Notes: generated by a model from the sequence alone, not told the origin. Counted from the first letter of the stretch, positions 1 through 13,330 are shown. The stretch: DNA of 35,967 nucleotides from Dipetalonema caudispina (GCA_013365325.1 JABVXV010000481.1:1-35967); one strand, 5' to 3'. A program made the numbers and translations.

Positions 1-159
<159 letters not shown>

Positions 160-1040
160 GTCGAATCAATCTTTTATAGTAAAAAATACGAGGAACAGTT
201 TTGTTTAACTAATTAGCTAATTAAACAATTAGAATGAATGTCATATTGTCATGTTATAAATGCTTCTATCCATAAAATATGTTGTGTTATCATCAGATCT
301 ATATACCGTTAATCTTCCGTCACATCAGAAACATCCCTATTTGTAATATGATCGATGAGAATAATATTGATAATTAGGGAGTGATAGGAAATGGTAAACA
401 TTCACTGGAATGATTTATAACAAATGGAGAGATAAAAGGACACTTTTAAGATTAAATTATTATCATTTGACATTTCCCAACAGATCACCAGTTGATATGC
501 ATGCTAATTATTATTATTTATTATTTTATTTCATTATTAATGTTGCAATTATAAGGCATCTTTACTATAAGATGCCAAAAAGTCACGAAATGTCCAAAAA
601 TCTCTTCTCCTTCATTGGACTATTTATTGCTTCAGGTAAAATTGTATTAACTAATAATAACCAAGCAATTGGAATCAGTGATTTCATAGAGATTATAAAG
701 TGATAATTTTGTCAAAATATGAATATCTGTAAAATAGACATTTATAATAGTAATTATTAAGAAATGTAAAAATTGTATGGAAGAATTAGTTCCGATAATT
801 ATATTTAATGTACTTCATACATTTTGCATAACATTCGCATATATTATTTTAATTTTCTCCTTCATTTAAATTACAACTTAAATTTCTCTTTCAAATTATT
901 CAAATTCAATTTTGCTGACGTTTTGACTAAATGGAAAATTTTGAAATATTATTTTTGTTCGAAATATATTTAAATTGAAGAAATTTTAAAAAATTTCAAT
1001 GGAATCATTGTTGTTTGATTTAGTGTAAAATAATTGCTAG
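160..1040. other. AT-rich intergenic DNA
   Basis: No recognisable gene. It contains only the weak exon candidate at 484-635 described separately. Confidence 0.6.
484..635 (+). other. Possible internal exon with membrane-helix character
   Basis: It is bounded by the acceptor CATTTCCCAACAG and the donor TTCAG|GTAAAA. The open frame encodes a hydrophobic helix, then a basic loop (RHLYYKMPKSHEMSK), then a second hydrophobic stretch, a layout like part of a seven-helix receptor. No other exon was found, so confidence is low. Confidence 0.15.
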
Positions 1041-1045
1041 ACGAA

Positions 1046-1085
1046 ATAATAATAATAATAATTAATAACAATATTAATAATAATG

Positions 1086-1163
<78 letters not shown>

Positions 1164-1164
1164 G
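1046..1164. repeat. (AAT)n microsatellite
   Basis: An imperfect AAT array with ATTAAT interruptions at the left, becoming pure from about 1090. Confidence 0.95.
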
Positions 1165-3927
1165 TTAATAGCTACCTTGGGTTCCGGTAGTATTTAACAT
1201 GTAAAACAAAACAATTTAGGTAATGAACCGCCTGATCGATAAATACAATTTCACGAAGAAATAATTAGAAACTAATCAATATCATAATCTTTATTATTAA
1301 ATCACTGAACTTATATCGTATTGCCAGTACACCTTATTGCTGCTATTTCGAAGCAATAACCAAGATGTTATTGTCGTTTCAATGTTTTTAGCTCTAATCG
1401 GTAAGCTATCGATTAAAATTTTTTGATCTTTAATTTTTTAAATGTTTACTTTGAAATTCTATAATTTCTATAAAATATTCAAAAATTTTCATCCAAATTT
1501 GATATTTAAAAAAGATATTCTAAAAATAAGAACTACGATTGCTCTATCAAACAACAGTAGAATTCCTTTAGAAATTTTCTACCAAATAACAGCTTACCTT
1601 TTTAAGTATATATGTATATATAACAATAGGATACCTTTCTTAAGATTATCTTTTTAGAATTCAGAATTTTGCATAATATATCATCTTTTATTGAGCCTAG
1701 CACTACCTTGTACCATAATTTGCTAGTATCATTAATTCTTTCTATCTCAGAAATTATCTCATAGCATAATATATCATCATTTATTCAACCATTTATTTAC
1801 TTTTCTTAATTGTAAAACTATTCGTTAACAAACAAATGACATATTTCCTCGCAGAAAATTCGATTCAATATGAGAATATCCGAAAAAATATTACAACCAA
1901 GTTGTCGTGTAGTGCTTTTTCATCATTTGCATTTTTCCTTATAATTTAAATTTGAGGAAAAAAAAAATAGTTCGTCATTTTTTGGTTTTTTTTCTTTTTG
2001 TCTGTAGAATTGTTTTATCCTAAAAATGCTTATTACTATGTATCATAATTAATGAAATGAAAGAAAAAAAAACTGTAAATAAAAATGATCTTAATGATTA
2101 ACAAGCATAAAATGAAAAGCTTCCGAATATTTTAGATTTTCATATCATAAAATCCTTTTTTTTTTCTGTAAAATTTATATGATAATAATATGATAGTTAT
2201 TCTTGCAACGACTGATAAAATGTATGAGTAAACAAATAAATAAATAAATAAGATGTGTAAATAAATAAACAAACAACTAGATCAATGGGTAAAGAAAAGA
2301 AATATTATATGCAAAAATAATAAAAATTTGACGGAAATCATTTTATTTTGGAATATCATTATTTATAGCTGAAATTCGACAATGTTGTTTGTGTTGTTCA
2401 CAATGTAAAGGTTTCAAACAACGATAATTATAATCAGGAAAGTGGCACATAACCGATTGTCCGATCTCATAATTTGTGCTATTCAGATTGCTACCATTTC
2501 AAAAGATTAATTATATAGTGCTTGTTCATGCCAAACAATCCAACAGGGAAGAAAAGGAAATCATAGAGCGGATATTTACATCCGTAAACTCAGGTCAGAA
2601 ATTGAAGATAGAGATCATTAAATGACATTGAATAATATAATCCGGACAAAATGGAAGTAATCTATGTGGAAATATTCCAGCATTACTCAAATAAACATTC
2701 TAAAGCCGAATAATATAGAGAATTACGGACAAAGAAAGTCATCGGATTATTTCTTATCCGAAATTTCGAACTGTTCGTAATTATTAATTACAGATATGAT
2801 AAATAATTTGGATCACTTTTTTCTGCAAATTGCTATGGAATGATATTGCATCATTGAAAAAAAAAAAAAAAAAAACCGTTAGTTTTCAGTAATTGATTAA
2901 TTAATTGACGACTGCAACAACTATTCCTGAAAGAATGTAAAACTACAATGCACTTATATGATCATTTCAAATTGCATCAGCAACAATATTGCACCATTAA
3001 ATGCAAAATTTCCAGTCTCAAATTTCAATTTAGCCAAATATTTCACCTTCCGTTCATTTTGGCTACTCATATTTAACATTCTACAAATATATATTACCGT
3101 AAACGTATAAACGTTCACGTATTATACGTAGCATATTTGTATAAATATAAATATAAAGAAATTTTGAGCTTTAAACCTAAATAAGTAATGCAAAAAAAAA
3201 AAAAAAAGAATATATGAATGAAGATTTCAGTTAATTGATTAACCATTTGTAATTCATTATTGATTCTTTTAATACTAATCCGATATTATGATTGATATCA
3301 GTTTGTTGTAGTTGTAGCTATCACAGTTATTTTAAGTCTCTTTTTACTTATCAGTTTGTAATCATTATTATGATGATAATAATTCACAGTTACATTACAT
3401 TGTAATGATATAAGTAAAAAATGAAAATCATTCTTCTATGGAATGATAAAAAGTGATAAAAGATATGTGACAATTAGCATAAAATAAAACGACAAAGCTA
3501 TAAAATAACCAAAACAATACAAACAAATAAGTATTGCTAAATTGAAAAATAATACAAATTTTAAAAATAATAACAATAACACTTGGAATAATTGATGAAG
3601 TGAGAATTAATTGCATCTATGATTTGATAAACTGATAATAATAGTAATAGTAAATAATAAGATTTTGGATGATAAAATAGAGGAAACTCAGGTAAAATTT
3701 TTAACAATAGTGATAATAACTAAATCCGATGATCACTCGTTTTACATTTCAATTTATATAAACGAGTGGGAAGATTACCGTTCTATTTTCTTCTTACCTA
3801 TTTCCTTTCTCTCTTTTTTTTTAGCCTAATCTTTTCAACAGAGAAAATTCCTGCGGGCAAGTTCATTTTCAGGAAAATAAACATTCGAATTTTCTGAGAA
3901 TTCTAAAGTGAAATTTGATTAGTTCAA
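1165..3927. other. Intergenic DNA downstream of PEPD
   Basis: AT-rich with short A-runs (2859-2876, 3191-3207). It should contain the PEPD 3' UTR and poly(A) site near 3.8-3.9 kb: on the minus strand an AATGAA lies about 60 nt after the stop, but no AATAAA is close. Apart from the 2487-2625 candidate, no coding sequence was recognised. Confidence 0.55.
2487..2625 (+). other. Possible terminal exon, unrecognised
   Basis: After an acceptor-like CTATTCAG a frame of about 45 codons runs to TGA at 2623-2625. It includes a charged helix-like segment (NREEKEIIERIF). No neighbouring exon could be linked to it. It may be chance. Confidence 0.15.
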
Positions 3928-6900
3928 TCACAACTGTTTATTTTCAGACATGAACTGTTCGATTTCATCCACAGTTCGTGGTACATTACTCATACGTTCA
4001 TTGCCATGCGACCAGATCACTATATCATCTTCAATTCGTACCTTAATCAAAACAGTTAATCTCGGATAATTTCATTGATAGCTAGTACTAATCATTTACT
4101 CATATAATTTCAATTATTAAAGTAAACTAGAAGTTATAAGTCGATCTTTTATCATGAATAATTTTACATGATTAACATTTAAGAATTAAATCCAAGCACA
4201 AAAACTTTATAATTTTCATACTGAAATTAAACAAATTTAATTTGATTGAAGAGCTGCTTGCTGGAAAATATAATCATTTAATAGTTGAAAAGAAATGAAC
4301 GCTTATTTTCATTTGGACGTTTATTATTACTTTAGGATTTTTCATCCATTTCATTTGTTGAAATTTCAAATCATCCCAAAACAAAATGTTTATTAAAAAA
4401 AAAGAGAAAAAATTTTCCTATTATTTTATTCCTTCAAAACCTTATCGTAACATTATTTTTCTGTTACGAAAGATAACCTAACCTAATCTACAGGAAATAA
4501 AATCTTTGAAAAAAGAAAAAGAAAATGAAAAAAGAAGCTTACTCCACCAAAACCTCTGAATTCGTTTAGCTTTTCTTTGATAATGAATTTGCTTTGTATC
4601 GGATCATTAAGTGCTGCGTCTAGAAGCTGAAATTTGAAATTTTTGTAGAGCTATAATCAATCGTTCAATGAGAAGAGATCAAGTAAAGCTGGTTAAAAAG
4701 TAAATTACAGTAAAGGAGATGTAAAGTGAAGAAAGGGTAAAGTAAATTGCTTCAAAAATTAAGAGTAAGTTGAGTAAAAGTTAAGTTCAATAAAAAAAAT
4801 TTGGAAGTAAGATGAGATGATTAATAAATGATACATATATTACACTTCATGTTGCACTTTTTTTCATTTCATATGATACAAAAATTAAAAAAAAGATACC
4901 GTATCGATAAAGTAACATCCTGGTTCGATAGTTATCACCATTCTTTCTTGCAAAGTGCGTGTTGTACGTAAGGCTTTAAGGCCTGGAAGTGTTGATCGAG
5001 GTTCAGCATCCTGAAATTCATTTATAGTTTTATTTTTACTTCAATTGGAAGTGAAAACTAAGGTAACAAGTTAAAATTTGCAAATTCTGCAGCAAATCTA
5101 AAATATACGATAAACTGAACAGAATTTAAGAAGGTATATAAGTAAAAATTTATTCCATCAAATTATGATTCTAAAATTTGAAATATCTTACGATAGCTTA
5201 GATCTTTTCTTTCTAGAGTATCCAAGTAATCTATACCATTTCCATCAAAAAAAAAAGAAAAAAAAAACTCTGGGAATTCAAAAAATTTGAAACAATCTAA
5301 ATATAATATTAATTCATGTATTTCTGATATTATTTACATTTATATCAAATATATATTTATACATTTTACTATATATCTGTAAAAGAAATCTAAGTCGACG
5401 AATAAGCCTAAAACCTTTACAAATATATTTCTTTAAATTGCCTATTTTTCAAAATTTTCATCGAATAGATAATAAAACTAACTCCAAGATAACCACCGCA
5501 GTCATGTACATCAAGTCCCATAAAATGTCCTAGTCCATGAGGCATAAATACTGCACCCAATCGTGCTTCAATCATCTCTTCCAAATTACCCTTTAATATT
5601 CCGGCATCTTTCAAATGTGATAATATGATCCGTTCCGCTAAGATATGCATTTGATTCCATCGTAATCCTACAAAGAAAAAGATAACTATTCGAAAAAAAA
5701 AAAGGATAGAAATAGATTATACTTTATAAATGAATCAATCAAATATAATTTTTACTTCGCATAATTAAACTTTAATCTAATCAAAATAGATGAAAATAGT
5801 TAAATTTGAAAAAGATAAAATAAGAAAAAACGTGAACAAAATTTCTGAAATTAAAATAATTCATAATCAAAAAAAAAAATTTCGATTTTAAAGGATAAAA
5901 AAATTATGGCGTAAAAATTTTAAATCAATTATTATCGTCATCATTATTATTATGTATAACATATCCATTGAATTTTTAAAATTTCTCAAACATTCTAAAA
6001 TATAATTCTATCTTACATTAACAATCAACTCTTGGAATATTTTGATAAATCATATTGCACCACGTGTAATGCTCAGTTGAAATTAAATTAGAAGTTAGGG
6101 ATCAATTAATCAAGAATTGAAATAGGCTTAAATGTAAAGGATAAAAGATATGCAAAAAGGTATGTATTAAAACTTGGAATTAAATATTAAAAATAAGGAA
6201 AATAAAAGTAAAACAAATATAAATTCTAGAAAGGATAAGGTCAGCAACTCATATAATAATTAAATATTAATCAAAGATTAATTATTAACATTTATTTCAC
6301 GTATAATAATGAATTACTGTTTTGAATTACTGTTCAGTGATTAATTAAAACATTTGATTAAATTGATTGCGTGAGATTAATTCCTTGATGTAATCATCTT
6401 TTTTCTTTTTTTTTTTTAACGGAAAATAATAATAAATAAAAAAATTTGCCTGGTTTAGCAGCTTGAAATATTTCTGTATTTGCAGCCAAAACAGCATTAT
6501 AAATAATTTTTTGCTTTTCCGTAAATTTACCATTGCAGGGAAATGTTGTCGTAATATCTGATGCTAAAATAAAACGAATTGAAAAAGAAATAAATGAAAT
6601 AAACAAGCGAAAAGTTGTATGAATTAAAAATTATTTTTCAATTTGTAAAAAAGAAGAAAAAAAAAACAAACAGAAAGATATTATAATGAAAAAGAAAAAA
6701 TATTAAATTTTTTCTTAAAGTTAAAGGTTAAAGGTAACTTGTTATTACACTTTCTTTAATTTTACCATACATCATTCCTTCTTTTTTTTTCTCTCCCTCT
6801 CTCTCTCTCATTTGTAAACATTTCAAAAGAATAAAAATTAATTGATATCAACAAACAAACCATAACAGTTATATTCAGGACCCATATCAAATAAGCATAA

Positions 6901-7404
6901 ATCACCATTGATAATTTCTTTGGTATTTGGTGCATTTTCATGGCCATAATGTAAGATTGCACTATTATATCCACTAAATAATAATAATTAGTTTAAGGCT
7001 TTCAAAATTGAATTTAATAAGTTTAAAGCTTTTAGAGTTAAATTTGTTGCAATTTCTTTTTAAAAAAAAAAAAGATAAGAATTCAAATTTTGCTTTAAAA
7101 CTGTCATAAAATGGAATAAATTATTAATTAATATTATTAAATATAATATTTACGATGAAGCGATACAAGTGTAAGCCAAATGTCGACATCCTCCATGATA
7201 ATAGCAATGATGCCGAAATAAGCTATAAAGTTCACTATTATTTTCATGAGTCTTTTTGAATTCCACTAATTTTTTTTTATTTAAAATTCGAATTTAAATT
7301 AGTTCATAATTCTCATGCTTATCATTTGATAAGAAATGAATTATTTTAACATAATGCCAAATTTCATTCGATATTTTAATAGACTATAGCTGTATGTGTG
7401 TGTG

Positions 7405-7469
<65 letters not shown>

Positions 7470-9809
7470 GTGTGCACTCACAACAAAAAATAAAGCATAA
7501 TTGATTGAAGAGATTGATATCAAAATAATACAGCAATCCTTGTTAATTAATAAGAACTTATGTACTAATTAGTGTTTAAATTTTAATAATTAATAAATCA
7601 AAAAAAAAAAGGAAAAAGAAATGAAATGAAATTATTCGAAAGAAATATTAAGCTGTTAAACAGCAGTAACAGTTTATGTAATGAAACCTCGAACTTTTAA
7701 TTAATTTAAAGGAGGAAAAGTAAACTTAATACCTTTCCAATTGATATTCATACATGCCAGGTTTCACTGCTTTCATTATTGTTTTATGTCCTTCCGATGC
7801 TACCTGAAATCATTTTTTGTTTTATTTTAATACCGAAATTTGTCAAAATTAGAAATTTAAATTTTGTAATTTTTTTTTTTTATTACTTTAAAATATAATA
7901 TAGTGTAAAAGATATATAATTGTAACAAAATGAAGTTATCAGCAAATGAAAACACATAAATGACATACTTTATCGTAATATCGATAGGCTAAATGAAATA
8001 ATAGTACTTATTTACTAATTTGAAAATAAAATTTTTTTCTCAAATATTTGCTAATTCGACCAATCTTACTTATACTACCGTATTATTGCTATTTTTCAAT
8101 AACATAACTGTTATCTTTCACTTTTTTGGCATATTATTAGTAAAATTTTTAGACATATTTACATTTTTGTCTGGTATCTAAAGGAAAATGCAAAAATTCA
8201 AAAATACCTTGCAAACATAACGCATAACATTAAGTTCATGATCAGTTTTGAAGACACGAAGTTCAGCCATAATTGGATATAATATCGATGTATCACAAGG
8301 TAAACTGAAATGCAAAGATTAATATTATCTGTCATTTTTCTTTATAATACATTTAATTTGCATAATTGGAAAAAGAAAATCCTTATCAAATAATTTTCTA
8401 TCATTTATCATGAATAAATCTTATCAAGAAATAATTTTTTCAATTAATCGATAAAAGATATAATGTTTATCTTATTCATATAGACGTTTACAATTTTTAG
8501 TTTGAGAGAGTTTTTTTTCTTTCCAACTAAACTATTCCTATGTTAGGGCTATAATATGATTAATATTTATTATATCATTACAAAAAATTAAAATGTAAAA
8601 TTTCCACTTGTTTAATCCATCAATCGTTGGAGGTTCCAATATTTCATTGCTATCCGAATTATTAGCTTTCTAAAAAATAAAAAATCATTTTTTTATTTTA
8701 GATTAATGTAACAACAATCGTATGTAACACTGATATGATATGTTTATTCATTGATAATTTTAGTTGAGAAGATTTTATCATAAATTTAAATGGACAAACT
8801 TATCATTATGCTTTTCTATTAATTTAATAAATTTTTTCTTTAAAAAAAAAAAAAACTTTTTAGATTATCTGATCGCAACTAATATTTGTTAATAAATGAT
8901 TAAAAGATGAAAATAGAAATTTTACCAGCAATAATAATTGCTTTGCATGTAAATTTGCTAATGTTTCAATGATGGTATTTTTATCGTTAAAATGTACTTC
9001 ATCAACTTCATACTTCTTCCGGTACCATTCTTCGTTGTTAATGCTGGAAATGTTTGATTTTTTTAAAGTTTGAAATATTTGCACGAAAAAAAGAATAGTT
9101 AAATTTTACAATAAATCAACTGATAGCAGTATATTTATTATCTGATGTAACTATTTGTATAGGATAATGAAGTTAATAACATTTTAGCTTTTAAAATTGT
9201 TTGTATCTTAATAAAATGAATGATAATTTCAATAGTTTAATTCTATATTTGTTAATTTATAGCCATATATCATCATTGATTTCCATTCTTGAAGTTTTCA
9301 AAGTGATATTTTCAATATTATTGCAAAAATGTACAATAGGATTCAATTCTTAAAAAAAAAAAAAAGAAAAAGAAAAAAAATGTCATACTTTCCATGCCAG
9401 ATGGCAAAATCCGGATGTAATCGTGGCGGAAATAGAAATGATTTTCCGGAATCAATATCTATTGCACCAAAACAATTGCTATCATGAACTCCAAAAGTCC
9501 AAAAGAAATATGATTCCTGTAAAAAAAAAAAAAAAAAAAAGAAAGAGAACGATTTTAAAAAATTGTATAGGAACGGAAGATAATTAAACAACAAATATTA
9601 GAATTAAGTAGTTATAATTAGTATCGATAATATATGATTGAAAAAAAAAGAAATAACGTAAGGAAAAATTTTGATATAAGAAAGAATTTTAGTTGTGAAA
9701 AAAAAAAAAAAAAAAAATGATGTGAGGAAAATTTTTAGTGTTAAAGAAATGATTTAATGAAAAATTTTAGTGAAAAAAAAAAAAAAATATATTGTAAAGA
9801 AGAATTTTG

Positions 9810-9846
<37 letters not shown>

Positions 9847-10059
9847 TTATTAAAAAAAAAAAAAAAAAAAAGAAAATACCTGTCGAAATGGTAAATCCAT
9901 AGCATCTGTATTATATCGATTTTGTTCAATACCACCTTTTAGTAATACAATACTTCCAGTTTGAACTTTATTTTTTAACATTTCCACTAAACGTAATCGA
10001 TTTTCCGCGAATAATTTAGCTGTTACAATAAAAGTATCATTTCCCATTGTAAAAGACAT
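3928..10059 (-). CDS. PEPD: Xaa-Pro dipeptidase (prolidase), 13 exons, complete
   Basis: Cytosolic metallopeptidase of the M24B (pita-bread) family that cleaves Xaa-Pro dipeptides and so recycles proline. Exons on the minus strand: 9880-10059, 9389-9516, 8926-9043, 8608-8669, 8208-8304, 7733-7803, 7154-7222, 6861-6973, 6450-6563, 5483-5667, 4900-5010, 4543-4626, 3928-4041. All phases join without a break to give 481 aa (human PEPD is 493). Visible motifs: [15 protein letters not shown] in the N-terminal domain (exon 1/2 junction), LHYGH (H250), DMGPEY (D271), SDIT (D282), HGLGH (H365), TIEPG (E408) and VRIED (E448). These are the five metal ligands D-D-H-E-E, equivalent to human D276, D287, H370, E412 and E452. 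H372 and R394 match substrate-pocket H377 and R398. No signal peptide is seen. The ATG lies 7 nt after a TTTTCCAG acceptor. Intron 9 has a GC donor. The end of exon 12 and start of exon 13 rest on a weak acceptor (GATTAAG) but give perfect family continuity. Confidence 0.96.
7391..7474. repeat. (TG)n(TA)n compound microsatellite in PEPD intron 6
   Basis: A run of about 55 bp of TG dinucleotides with one C interruption, then about 24 bp of TA. Purely intronic. Confidence 0.95.
9640..9879. repeat. Degenerate A-tract minisatellite in PEPD intron 1
   Basis: Five imperfect units combine an AAGAATTTTAGTGT-like core (near 9665, 9684, 9727, 9760 and 9802) with A-runs of up to 27 nt. They fill the intron up to the exon 1 donor. 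Confidence 0.6.
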
Positions 10060-10090
10060 CGTTATGCTGGAAAAGAAGAAGAAAAAACAA
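10060..10090 (-). promoter_or_regulatory. Probable spliced-leader trans-splice acceptor of PEPD
   Basis: On the minus strand a pyrimidine-rich tract ends in TTTTCCAG (AG at 10068-10067), followed by 7 nt and then the ATG at 10059. This matches nematode 3' splice sites. No upstream coding exon with a suitable donor was seen, so a spliced leader is the likely 5' partner. A conventional non-coding first exon is the alternative. Confidence 0.6.
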
Positions 10091-11545
10091 TTGGAAATTT
10101 TAATAAATAATATTAGATTAGAATAGAATACGATAGAATTAAATATCGCTTTTTTTTTTTTTTTTTTTTTGGTGGAAATTTGTTTAATTTATACACCGAT
10201 TTTAAAGAAGAAGAAGAAGATAGAGAAATGAATTTTCATTTGCTAAATTTTTCAAATTGTAATAGAATTGAGGTGCAAAATTAAACAATTTTTGGATCTT
10301 ATAATCATATTAGTAGTTAATTAAAAAGGGTTAAATATATTGTATTGAATGATTAATTATTGCTGAAAAAATTTTTAAAGCGATTGAAATTATTTCAATG
10401 AAATTTGAAATGCATCCAAAGCAATTAATTGGTATAGAATGCAATAGGCTAATTGAAATAAATCTGTTCATTCTCATTTCATTTTTTCATCATTTTATGA
10501 TTCATTTGTATTTAAAAAGAATAATTAAAATGCAGATATCAATATAATATAGCAATTAAAAATAATAACTAAAATAATCTTTTAAAAAAATGTGCAACAA
10601 AAAAGGAGAGAAAAATAAACGAAGGGAATGAATATTGAGTAAATCTCGGAAATTTTATGAAATTTGAAGAAAAATGATTCAAATTTGCATAATTTTGATT
10701 AAGATTTTACATATCAAAAGTTTGTAAAAAATTATATTTCAATATACTAACATCGAAATTTAATTACAAAGTCTCAGGACCATAATTGCAATTTCGAGAT
10801 GCTATAGTGAAAAGGATGAGGGAAATACCGGGAAAACGGGATAAAGACGAGAGGAAGAGAAACAAAAATTATGCGGGGAAAAAATGAGACAAATAATTAG
10901 AGCATTAAGACTTACTTATCTATAAGGTAAGTATTATTTGGAAGATAATTGCATTCCTAGAACATATCACCCGAGATATCTCTTAACATCTTTATTTTTT
11001 TTGGCTTATAGCACTGTTTTTATTGATTGCTAGCTCATTTGGCCTCAAATTTTTCTTGGCTAACAATTCACTTACCAACTCACGTACTGCGCCTTTTTAT
11101 AAATTTTCAAAATTTCAAATCTTAGATATTTATGGGACATAATTGAGGAAATTTTCGGACAACATAATAAGTACAAATTTATTGATTTACATAATTCTTA
11201 ATGAAATTTGTTGGATTACGAAATTTCTCATAAAATTAATCCAATTATGATAGAACTGACAAAATGGAAATTAATAAATAGTTTATAGAAAAATGACGTA
11301 AAGAGAAGATGAATGATAAGTGATAAAATGATAAATTGATGAGCATTTAGTAGCAAAAAGTTTACAAAAAGAAGAAATTAATAATTTCATAAATATAACT
11401 TCTAAAATTTCAAAAATTTCAAGATATAATCTGCTATATGTAAATTTGTTCAATTTTTTCTCAATTTATGGAAACAAAAAAAAAAAAGAAAAAGCATTAT
11501 AAATGATCTATATTGATTAGAGATCATTTATTATTTTTTCACGAA
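10067..11545. other. Intergenic DNA upstream of PEPD
   Basis: AT-rich, with T- and A-runs (10150-10170, 11475-11487). It presumably holds the PEPD promoter, but no core element could be assigned. No coding sequence was recognised. Confidence 0.5.
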
Positions 11546-12496
11546 ATGATGAAAGTCGGTTTAGTGTGGTATTTCACAGTAATCGCTAATTGCGTTTCCA
11601 TTAAATATGTCGAAGGTATATTTTTATTTTTAGCATTAAATTTCGGTACTAATTCTTTTCGTATTTTTTCCTTCTTACAAACAATTAAGCTTGATTACTT
11701 TTGATTACTTCTAATCTAGAGTTCGATTACTTTCAATCTAAGATTGATTGATCGTTATAGCTCAATAGGTTGCTTTGTTATACCTGTAGAATAGAACATG
11801 ATAAGATGAAAGTAATCAAAGTATTTTTTTTTTTTTTTTTTGTTCTCTTTTTTTTACTACAAAAATTTGAATATTATAAATAAAAAAAGCGGTTGAAAGA
11901 ATCTATTTAAACTTATGCTATAATATAAATAATTATATTATACTTCTTCTATACAATTATAATTACTATTTCGAAGTGGAAGAAAGAGAAGATTGAGAGA
12001 AAACGGTCAATGATGAATTTTTAGCAAATTTTTTGTCACATTAAATTAATCAATTTTAAGTAAATACAGTGGCATTTCATGGTAATCCAAATGTAAACAC
12101 TGCAAATACATATGGTTATATGGAAATGAGGAAGGATTCATTGTAAATTTTCATTCTTTATTATTTCAATCAATTTTTCAAAAATTCCATATTTCCTTTC
12201 TTTCTTTTCTTCTCTTCCCTCACCCATTTCTCTCTCGTATTCCCGATACTATAAAATTGGTGATGTCAAAAATGAATGAAATTATTACTAAGCAAAAGAT
12301 AACATTTCGAAGTATTACTAAATAAAAAAAAAAAGAATTTTTTGTAGGAAATCAGAAACTTTTCGGAGTATTGTTAGAAGAAGTATTAGACGACAACGAT
12401 ATGATGAATTCATGGCTGATGTTGTATGAAAATACTGTATTGCATTACATTGTTGAAAATAGATTACAAGTGTTAGATAATAATCAAAAGGAGTAA
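11546..12496 (+). CDS. Candidate two-exon small secreted protein (unrecognised)
   Basis: I do not recognise this protein. Exon A (11546-11615) starts with tandem ATG codons and encodes a short signal-peptide-like N-terminus (MMK, hydrophobic VGLVWYFTVIA, then NCVS). It ends at a good donor, GAAG|GTATAT. Exon B (12348-12496) follows the acceptor TTTTTTGTAG and encodes 49 residues rich in acidic and hydrophobic residues before TAA. The phases agree: G plus GA makes a glycine codon. The joined product is 72 aa. The intervening 732 nt could hold further exons. The segment is co-oriented with the open segments at 13.3-13.9 kb and opposite to PEPD and ncl-1. Chance open frames in AT-rich DNA are a real alternative, and exon B is also open on the other strand. 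Confidence 0.27.
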
Positions 12497-13330
12497 TCAC
12501 ATCTCTATCATATCATATCATTATAAGTATAAGATTTTAATCATCTGAATTTATTGAAATTTTGTAGGAAATTTTTAACAGATTCATTCAATTCATCCTA
12601 TAAAATATCCCTAATCTTTAGATTCACAAAACATTTTTATATTATCAAAAATATTTCGAATTTAATGAATGATGAGAATGAATGATCGCTTACAATTTGT
12701 GCAAAAATTTTTTTACACTTTCATTATAAAAATATTCTTATTTTGCTAAAAATAAAATGGAAAGGGAAAAATTAAACAGCTAATAGTTGCTCAGAACTAT
12801 AAGATGATAGATAACGATGAAAAGTAAGTATATTTTAGAAAATTACCTCTGCCATTAATTTTCTCTAATTAAAAAGTTGAAAATTTTCCTCATAATAAAA
12901 CCGACATATTAAAATTGTGTTAATATTATAATAGTAATAAAGTAAAAGAGAACAATGAATTGATGAAATTTGCGTTGAAAAAGTGTTCTATCAAATATAA
13001 TTAACATGCAAAAAAGAAAAAAAATCTATAAGTTGAGAATTTAGTTCAAATTCAAACTAAAAACTAAAAATTGTTTATCCTAAAACAATGTAAACATATC
13101 ACATCATGATTGGATGTAATAATATTAGCAATAATAATTAATAATGATAATAAATAATAATAAGGAAGGATAATTAATTAATTAGTAATAACAATAATAT
13201 TAATAGTAATAGATATATACTACTAAATAGTTGTTCTATAATAATGATAAAGGGAAAAAATTTGAATAATAATGGAAATTAAATTTCAGTTCGAAATTTT
13301 ATTCTGAAATAGAGAGAGCATAAATAATAT
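12497..13330. other. Intergenic or intronic DNA between plus-strand candidates
   Basis: No gene recognised. It contains a strong isolated donor, GAAAA|GTAAGTA, near 12828 on the plus strand, with a short open stretch before it, but I could not link it in phase to the segment at 13.35 kb. Confidence 0.4.

Noticed and set aside
5191..5253. Open minus-strand segment ([14 protein letters not shown]) with a good GTAAGA donor, considered as an extra PEPD exon
   Set aside because: Exon 10 (phase 0) joins directly to the exon at 4900-5010 with correct family length; the segment has no in-phase acceptor except through poly-T.
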